A DNA stretch of 64,000 nt from Turbatrix aceti. Taxonomy: Eukaryota > Nematoda > Chromadorea > Rhabditida > Panagrolaimidae. Under the pieces are notes generated by a model. That model was not told the DNA's origin, ran no database searches, and saw nothing but the letters and a program-made list of their open reading frames with translations. Below are positions 56,401 through 64,000 of this stretch, one piece after another. Where the stretch lies: contig OZ017770.1 in the NCBI GenBank assembly GCA_963969345.1, forward strand, positions 629,246 to 693,245. The letters are read 5' to 3'. Every line of letters starts with the position of its first letter. Position 1 is the first letter of the stretch. Made by a program: the position numbers and the translations under genes.

Positions 56401-59400
56401 CAGGCAAACAAAATCGACATAGCGGAAGAACACTTTCAATTTAGGATCCGTTTGTCGCTATCGCTAACAAAAACACGTAGCAATTTCCGTTCGGGGTATG
56501 CAAATGGGTCCTAAAAGTTACTCGTTGCACATGCAAGGGATCGGCAAGTGCACTCAAATGTCATAGAAAATGGATATTTTACAATATCATTTACGGCGGA
56601 TCACCGGTATTCTATTACAGTTCCATGCTCTCCGAAATGTGGACGATCGGTCGGCCTCGGTTGTCGATGGCAGAGATGAAAGATTAGATTTGTTTGCCAG
56701 AAAAAGACCCCCCTTTCCCGATCATTATGGAAAAGGATCGCAAGTTGTTCATCGGAGTTGCGTCATCTGCAAATGCAAATGCGCAGGTACGCTAAGTTTG
56801 AGGATGAAAATGGCAGAATAAGGATCGACTCTTGAAATATTTTCTCAGAAAAGATTATGGACGGCGGCAGCATCGCAGAGTTTTTTCGGTATTGCCAGTA
56901 ATAATAGCAAGCACAATTGTGGAGCCTACGCACACAAACAGCACAGCACCACTGTTTTAACAAAGGTAAAGCCGGTAAAAAATAGGATACCAATTTAAGG
57001 CAAGCGTTATTAAGGCAGGTAAAGCTAGTTAAAGCCCGGCAGAGCTCTTAATAGCTTACGCGTGCTCCTGACGTTGTTATTATAATTCAGGCTTGTAATG
57101 AGCATGAATCCCGGTTCCCTAAGGACAAAATTATCAGTGTTGTCCACTGAACGAAAAAATTTCAGAAGGGGGGCGATGGAAAAGTTATTTCTTCAATTAA
57201 CATAAAGAAAATAAGAAAATATTTATTATCCATTTTTAAAAGCATGAAAGCCAATTTAGTTCTGTTGTATGAAAGCCACGGGCATATTCACCTGTCAAAA
57301 ATACCGTAATCATATAGAAAAAAAAGATTATCTTACCGTTCGTCCTGATTTTTTTTGTGTCTCACGTGTGAATTTGTTGAAGCAAGCACTTTCAGCTCCA
57401 GCAGTTGGCCAAATCGAGAAAGTATTTTGGATATGGTGAAGTAATGGAGTCAAATGAAGATAAACAGACCCTCAGTTATTTCCGGCGACTTTGAAAATTT
57501 TTTTGATTATTTAAAATCCACAAAAACCAGATGTTTAGATTTTCAACGCAACATTGACGGAAGTGTTGGAAAAATAAACAAATTGTTACTCAGTTTTTAG
57601 CAGAAAAAAATTTAAACAGAAAAAGATAGGGGGATCTGGCATCAAGTTTTTGCATGTGTTTTGGGAAGAAGGAATAATGCGTGGATAGGTGGCAGCGCGG
57701 CCTTGCGCACGCATCTGGAGAGACCAATTGCATAATACATAAAAATGGAAAAGCGAAACCTGAATACTTGTATACATAGACATGAGCCAGACGCTAATCA
57801 GGACTTTTAAATCACGAAAAAAGGTACTTTGTAAAAGTTATCCACCTTGTCGTTAAACGTCATCCATCTCTGTGAAAAACTCCTAATGTTACGTATGGGT
57901 TGCGCATGCATGCGCTTTGCATCTCATCCCAGCCTGTCTATCTTTGGGTGTTGGGTGGCAATCCCGCGAATTAGAATCTGGATTCACTCAAATTTTGATT
58001 CTGGTTTTTCATGCTACGGCCATTTAAACCAGACAAGACCAAATCCAGCCTGTCTCTCTTTTTCTCTATCTCTCTTAACCAAAAGCTTAGCCGTTCAATT
58101 ACGCAGGACCAAAAAACAATCTTATGTTGCATCAAATCACTAACCCAAAAATTGATGGGTTGTACAACAGCTTAACACTTGTAAGAAATAAATAAAGCGT
58201 TTTATCCCATCTACCCGGCTGTAGGCTGCGAGCATAATAAGCTTTGCATGAAAAACCCCAACACAGCACCATGATATCCAAATCCATGACTGCAGGTGAA
58301 AAAAAATTAATCAACAACTTTTGGCCTGGTAAAGTACGAAGATACAACACGGTTGGCAAAGGAAAAAAATTTCCATAAAGCAAAAAAGCATTTTCACCTT
58401 GACACATATAAATGGAAAACTTGGCTAAACTCTTAAGCAAAAAACTTGTCCATGCCGATTGCGATTAACAGACTGTATAGAAAAGTTTCCAAGTCTCTTC
58501 AAGCGGTATTTATTCAGAATCTGTCTGTTTAAGAGGTATAATTTGCTTACGGAATACCCTAACCACTGTCCCGGAATAAAGGCGACTTGGTACTCAACTC
58601 ACTGCAACCTTGTTATCCACAAACGCAAAACTGCGCATTACTTCAAAGGTGGGAATGGAATAAGCTGTTGCCGCCATCGCTTATAAAGTGTGAAAATATA
58701 AGGTGTTGTATTATCCCAAGCGTCCTGAAAATACTTATAATTGTCAACCTGTTATTTTGCCGTTTCAAGAATTTTCGCATGTTTTAAAAACTTTGATCGG
58801 CTTTTTTGGTCTATAGATAATGGCAAATGGAAACACTGGAATAATTTCATACTTCTTTTGTGAAAATAGAGAGACACACTTATCTGATAATTAAATATTA
58901 TTTTTTTTGCCATGCTGCACCTAGCTAACATCAACTTTACCTTTATTGCTGGAAACGGTACTGACAAAAAATAACAACCTATAGAGATAAAACAATTCAC
59001 GGAACTGATTAAAAACGAAAGGTGTTAATGTATGAAAAGGCTATGAACAAAAATGAGAATCGTATTTGTAAAAGTTCAATTATAATATTTAAAAAAATTT
59101 AGCAGACTCTCCAAGACACGAAGAATTAACTGAATGAGAAATACTGGGTATTGTGTTGCCAGACATTGTTAGAGGACAAAGACAGTTTTAAATGTTAAAA
59201 AATATCATATGATTTAACCACACTGCGTACTTTTTTAATTTATTACTTTCCTGCATAGTCATTTAGCATTAGCGTATCCGTAAGCGCTGTATCTCTCATT
59301 TGTTCGATTGGTAATGTCTCTTCTGGGAAACTGCCTGTTTGCCATCGATCACGCTGACTTGCGAGTGTAACTGTGTGTTGAAAGAACATAACATTTTTAT

Positions 59401-59773
59401 CTTCGAGGATAATGTTTTTTTAAATGTCGAAATGTTTAACTGAATTGCGAAAAACATTTTTTTAAGTACTTGACAAGAAAAGTTCAGAGATAAAGCACAG
59501 TGAACTAAGTTGTTAGCGAGGGTGTGCAAGTCGTTTATTTGTGTAAAAAATACAAGTGATTTTTGAAAGCGCTACTGATGAGCTTCGATTTAAAAATTTT
59601 TGTTATTTTCATAATTGTTCGTTAAATCCGCAGTTGTTATAACTCTAAAAAATAAATATTTTCTCAAATTAGTTTTTTTTGTTATACAAAAAATAATGAT
59701 GCTATATTTGTACTATATTTGTATAATTCCATGGTTTAAAATTGACCCAGAAAAACGAATTGGCCGATTGCAC
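53437..59773. other. Gene-poor spacer upstream of the zinc-finger gene
   Basis: About 6.3 kb of AT-rich sequence. It should include the zinc-finger gene's promoter at the left. Scattered frames of 60-100 codons (for example 54938-55243 minus, 56570-56821 plus) carry no family signature. No tRNA or clear repeat was found. Confidence 0.35.
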
Positions 59774-60530
59774 ATGCATATTAAATTTTTATTGTTTACA
59801 GTCCATTTTGCACGTGCCTTTCGAGCTTGCACGTTTTTTTTGACCGACACGATGATTGTTCTCCTTACAGTCATTGTCTGCATGATTGTCGTGCAACATG
59901 GCTTGTTTTTTGTCTGTTATTTTTACAGGCGTGATATTTATAGATAAAGTGGGTGAGTCGTCTTCCCTCGCTCCCGCTTACAGTTTTTTTTGTTAGCTTT
60001 TCATAGTGACGCAAATGCGTTTTTTAAAGTTTCCTTTTGGGTATCTCTAGGCATGTATTTTTGATATCAAAGTTCGAAAAATGACATGCGTATTATTTAC
60101 AAAAAAATAATATGTCAAGCGTGTTCAGCTGTAAAATATAGGAATCCAAAAAACATTTTGATAAAACAATGCTGACTTGTTATTTTGTTGTTGTCAGTTT
60201 TGGCACGTATTTTATTTATTTTTTTGTTGTCGGAAGAAAAACATGTCAGTCAAGTCGTGTATTTTTTAGGTTTAAAAGGAACAGGAAGGGGATGTCGTCA
60301 CGGATCGGACGTTCACGGAATTGGCGAAGCATGTCGTGGATTATGTCGTTTGTATAACCAGTTTGTAGGTTTCTGACAATTTTTAACGGATGCAAACGCT
60401 AAATCTTTTGTTTTTAGTTTGCAAATTTCATTTTTAGTCCAGAATGTTTTTTTAAACAATTTTTTATTTTCAATCACGTAATTGTCGATATTTAGGGCTT
60501 AAAGACGTCTTGAAATGCAGTCGGTGTTGA
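59774..60530 (+). CDS. Candidate small cysteine-rich secreted peptide, four exons, unknown family
   Basis: I do not recognise this family. Proposed exons 59774-59813, 59929-59952, 60270-60368 and 60496-60530 all join in phase 1 and give 65 aa. The N-terminus MHIKFLLFTVHFAR looks like a short signal sequence. Exon 3 is the strongest part, with acceptor TTTTTTAG, an open frame with balanced codon use, and a donor at 60369. It encodes GRGCRHGSDVHGIGEACRG and then LCRLYNQFV. Exon 4 adds GLKDVLKCSRC and a stop. The mature part would have five cysteines (C-x12-C-x3-C-x16-C-x2-C) after a possible basic site at GTGR. Exons 1 and 2 are chosen from phase and splice sites only and could be replaced by others. 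An odd cysteine number could mean a dimer or an incomplete model. Confidence 0.35.
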
Positions 60531-61741
60531 AGGAGATGCTTGAGCAACATCATCAAAGTCCTTCTATGTCAGAGTGAAGAGGGTATGCAGTCAAGGTGAG
60601 GTAACAAAAAATGACACAGAAGTAGTACGGCTGACGGAGGTGGTATGAAAAACGCTGCTTTTTTAAATAAAATGATTTCATTGGAGTTTCTTTGATAAGA
60701 AGAATATTTGTTTTAGTTTTACGCCTCTCATATAGCTATTTATTGTCAAAAATAACAATGCAAATTCCAAATATTTTTTTTGTTTTATTTACATAGCGTG
60801 CACGTTTGCTTAAGTTTGTATACCATATATCCATTGACACAACAATCGCTTGACCACGCAAATTATTTTTGTGTTGTATGCAAGAATCATAATGTGGACA
60901 CAGCAAAAAGCGTATTGTTGCATTCACGTATATGCATACAAAATGCAAACTGTTCAAAAACGTTTACTATTTCTGTTGGTAGAGCTATACCATGTCGGGT
61001 GTACAACTTTTCTTTTTCTATCCCCAATTTCTTTGATTGTAACTAACTCTGATCCAGATGTTTGAATTACTTGGTTTTGCATGCAGCTTCTGCAATCAGG
61101 ACACCGTAATTTTTATTTCCATTTCTAATAGTTTTTTTGTTGTTCTGTTGGTGTTTTCGGGGATTCTCCGGATTAGCACTATGCTGGTTGAATCCTTTGA
61201 AGATAAATCTTCTACGACAGACTTGCGAATGGATGCGAATAAGAACTAAAGATCAGAATTTGCAAAAGAATTTTTTATTCCAGAAGTTTTTTTTAAATCT
61301 ATTTCGGCCAGTTAAATCAGGTTGTGCATTTTTTAAATACATTTTAACTCTCTTCTGCGCCCTCACTATTTGACATTTTAAACCACAAAAAAAGAAGATG
61401 TGCGCATTTATTAAAGTACACGTCTGCTGCCCTTGTTACGTTTGCCAATGAGCCTAATTGTGCTTTCTTCAGACAATGTGTATGCTTGTCCTTTTCATAG
61501 ACGGTTTAAGAAAAAAAGTGACGCACAAATTTCCATCAAGTTTTGTGCAATTCTTCTTGTGTTTGCTTACTACTGCTTTTTTTGAACGGTTTTTTCAAAG
61601 AAAGCAGCTTTGACCAGTAGATTATATTTTTGCGGGTCGCTTTTGCACCCCCTCAACTTTTCTTTCACACCTCACGCAAGGTACTTCAGGATTTTTGTTG
61701 GGAACATGATTATATTCATTTTCCATTATTGAATTGTACTA

Positions 61742-61762
61742 CCCCCCCTCCCCCCCCCCCCC
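61742..61762 (+). repeat. Interrupted poly-C tract
   Basis: Seven C, one T, then about thirteen C. It is striking against the AT-rich background and likely prone to length variation. Confidence 0.85.
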
Positions 61763-62310
61763 GGTGCGCAACTTTTTGCTTTTGATTTTTTATACTGCTT
61801 TGATGTCTGACATGAGTGTTGGGGTAGACCTTTTTTAAACTAAGTTGCGACAAAAATATGGGTTGAGTTATTTCGGGTTAAAATTTTTTTGAATCATTTG
61901 TAGTCTGTTGTATTTTTTATCCAATTTCATTAACCTTTTGAAAAACGAAAACAAATATTTTATGAGTCACATTGACCTCCAAGCTATTTTCCTTAATTCC
62001 TTTTGTTCTTTTTGGTTCAGATCGAATTGTAATTACTCATACCCCATAATTTTGCTTTCAGAAGAATTTGATTGAGACCCCAGTATTTTTGAAAAAAATG
62101 CTGCCCATTTGCAAAAATTGTTTTTAATCAGTAGGTTACCAGAGAATAATAGTTGTCTGATAACCGGAAAAAAATTCGTATATCAGAAACATGAAAAATT
62201 TCTACTGTCGCATCGAACTAGTTTTTGGGGTAGTCGAACGGGCGGAAACGTAAATCAGTAATTTAACAAGATTGCGAACGTTGTTGGTTGGTGCGTCTAA
62301 CTAAATAGGA

Positions 62311-62348
62311 TCATCGTCGTCGTTGTCGTCGTCATCATCATCATCATC
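62311..62348 (+). repeat. TCA/TCG trinucleotide repeat
   Basis: Twelve or so triplets of TCA, TCG and one TTG. Microsatellite-like, non-coding as far as can be seen. Confidence 0.85.
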
Positions 62349-62403
62349 TGTATTGTCAGCAACTTTATAGATTGATTTTTCAATCTCATAAAATTTGAAC
62401 AAG

Positions 62404-62598
62404 ATGCATATCCTGTGCTTATTTATCATGTTGTTTTACATATGTATTCACGCGTGTGGGTCACACTTGCTCCAATCCACCGAAGACGACCCACTTTTTG
62501 TGAATCACACGCGTTATGCGCACGTTGATTTTTTGTATAAAATTTGTCCTTTAAATTTGCTTTGTTGCGATGTAATGTGTGCCAATTTGTGTCCTTAG
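62404..62598 (+). CDS. Small ORF with signal-like N-terminus and five C-terminal cysteines (doubtful)
   Basis: Single frame of 64 aa starting MHILCLFIMLFYICIHACGS, a good hydrophobic leader. A hydrophilic middle contains one N-glycosylation motif (NHT), and the C-terminal cluster is C-x5-CC-x3-C-x3-C. No splice sites or homologue are known. The DNA is T-rich, which by chance yields Cys, Leu and Phe codons, so this may be fortuitous. Confidence 0.22.
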   Translation: MHILCLFIMLFYICIHACGSHLLQSTEDDPLFVNHTRYAHVDFLYKICPLNLLCCDVMCANLCP

Positions 62599-63462
62599 TC
62601 TCTTTCTTTTTTTTATGTATGAAAAGAAAAAGGGGGAGGGAGAAATGAGATCGGAGCAGCAAGGTCCTGACCGCTTGATTCATGTTTGCTTGCAAGTTCA
62701 GTGAGTACAGCTTGTTAGAAACTGCGTCGACTGGTACAAACATCTTAACAATTTGGCTGACTTTTTTGCCGATTTGAAAAACCGTTTTACGAATCAGTGC
62801 GACGCATTGCCCTTCTGAAAAAAGAACCGACAAATGCAGATCGCTTTCTCTGTGAGAAAACTAACCGTCTAACACACAATGTTTGACATTGAGTTTTTTC
62901 TCCCTGCTTTTAATGAAAAAAGCGATCCGTATATTTCTCATATTGTATAATTTTTGTCTGGGGTATAGGAATAAAATAAGATGACAAACGATTTTATTTT
63001 TCTGATATTTGTTTTGATAAAAAGGAAAAAATAAAGGGGAAGATTGGATAAACCAAAAAAATGTGCCTTTTTTTGAAGCTGCCTGGCGCAGCTGTGTCTA
63101 TACCACCACCATGGACGGCAACTGACCAGCGTTATTTTTGTGTTAAAAAAATGAAAACATTGTTTGCGTATGTGTGCTTTTGGGGCTAGTATCGGACTAG
63201 TCAGCAGGCGAAATGACTGGTTTTGCGCCACTTCTTTCTGTTCTTTTTTTTCGCTGTACGATTTCTGGCATTTGAAAAAATACGTAGCATCCATTTTTTG
63301 ATTGTTTTTTTTCAATTGGAGGAGTATTAACATTTGCAGACGAACACTTGATGTGTAAAAAAATATGAACGTTGTTATGCTCTACAACATTGCTCTATCA
63401 TTATCAATTCCTCTTTTTTTTACGATATATCCATCAATCGCTGTGCCAGTGGGTAATGCGTT

Positions 63463-63708
63463 TTAAAGTGATACTTTGTTCCTCATCTGCCTGCAAATGT
63501 GTCGCGTCACCTCAAGCTTTGTTCTTGGGACCATTGTTCTTGACCAGCTGACCGCCTGTCTTGCCAGCTGGATGGCTGACTGAGACAGCCGGCGCAAGGG
63601 GTCCTCAAAGCGTTCTTGCGCGTTTTGAATGATGTGTTTCTTCATCCAGGGGACTTGTTGCTTATTGTATTGTTGGTAATCGTCTTTAGTAATAACCAGA
63701 GACTCCAT
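63463..63708 (-). CDS. Unknown basic 81-aa protein
   Basis: Starts with a true ATG (63708) and encodes MESLVITKDDYQQYNKQQ, then a basic, Gln/Arg-rich, probably helical chain ending RNKVSL. There is no signal peptide or membrane segment. Codon use is balanced and the block is markedly less AT-rich than its surroundings, which argues for real coding sequence. It could be a complete small gene or one exon of a gene continuing off the right edge. The family is not recognised. Confidence 0.42.
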   Translation of the reverse strand: MESLVITKDDYQQYNKQQVPWMKKHIIQNAQERFEDPLRRLSQSAIQLARQAVSWSRTMVPRTKLEVTRHICRQMRNKVSL

Positions 63709-63880
63709 ATTTTTTATTCAGAGGTTTTTTGTCCATTTTATTGTTCGCAAGGTTTATTTAACCTTTCTACCTTTTCCACTGTCAGTCTGATTGTAGTGTC
63801 GAAGACTCTCTGGGGAAGCGGTAAAAGAGACAAATTTTTACCCAAATATTGTACCTCTTTCATACAACCGGTTAGCTTTT

Positions 63881-63991
63881 TTAGTGATTAGCAAGAGCGT
63901 CGATGATTTTGTTGTCCCGACGTTCTGACTTTTGCCTAGGATGAAGAGCGGTTGTCTCCAGTGTCTGTTCAATCAGCTCTTCTTCCTTCAT
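63881..63991 (-). CDS. Short coding-like frame at the right edge
   Basis: Minus-strand ATG 63991 to TAA 63881, 36 aa, starting MKEEELIEQTLETTALHPRQ, charged and helix-like. An in-frame TGA directly precedes the ATG, so it begins here or is spliced from outside the window. It lies 172 bases upstream of the 81-aa frame on the same strand and may be a leader ORF, a 3' exon of another gene, or part of the same transcript. Confidence 0.25.
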   Translation of the reverse strand: MKEEELIEQTLETTALHPRQKSERRDNKIIDALANH

Positions 63992-64000
63992 TCAAACAGC

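Larger units (their letters stand above)
60531..62403. other. AT-rich spacer with simple repeats
   Basis: No recognisable gene. Contains an interrupted poly-C tract (61742-61762) and a TCA/TCG trinucleotide tract (62311-62348). Confidence 0.4.

Overview
This is a nematode nuclear genome window; the species cannot be fixed from the sequence. The diagnostic genes are three cuticle collagens with the nematode N-terminal domain. They sit with a NHERF-type PDZ scaffold, an HNF4-like nuclear receptor, a non-muscle myosin II heavy chain, a Pax6 (vab-3) gene and a Hunchback/Ikaros-like zinc-finger gene. Introns are mostly 47-54 nt with TTTCAG-type acceptors, several start codons sit directly behind such an acceptor (compatible with spliced-leader trans-splicing), and the spacers are AT-rich. 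All exon models were built by eye from reading frame, GT/AG sites and family conservation; none has transcript support.

Layout. 1-769 (-): 5' part of collagen 1, cut by the window edge. 3211-7571 (+): two-PDZ NHERF-like scaffold. 7846-10520 (-): HNF4-like nuclear receptor, tail-to-tail with the scaffold. 12695-13694 (+) and 15935-16936 (+): collagens 2 and 3, a tandem pair flanking a small secreted or membrane-anchored protein gene on the other strand (14408-14761). 17782-24500 (-): complete non-muscle myosin II heavy chain of about 1990 aa. 24501-32702: 8.2 kb without a recognisable gene, holding a 239-bp palindromic MITE-like element. 32703-34360 (-): divergent, signal-sequence-bearing O-methyltransferase-like gene. 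34361-40703: gene-poor. 40704-47699 (+): Pax6/vab-3 with paired domain, homeodomain and C-terminal YWRQ. 50196-53436 (-): eight-finger Hunchback/Ikaros-like factor. 53437-64000: mostly empty, with a candidate four-exon cysteine-rich secreted peptide (59774-60530) and small uncertain ORFs at the right edge.

The genes do not form an evident operon or pathway. The left third is rich in epidermal and cuticle functions (collagens, an apical PDZ scaffold, actomyosin). The right half holds developmental regulators with large flanking spacers. The most useful points for follow-up are the in-frame ATG behind a splice acceptor in vab-3 that would give a paired-domain-less isoform, the unrecognised cysteine-rich peptide gene, the methyltransferase with altered metal-ligand positions, and the MITE with its target duplication.
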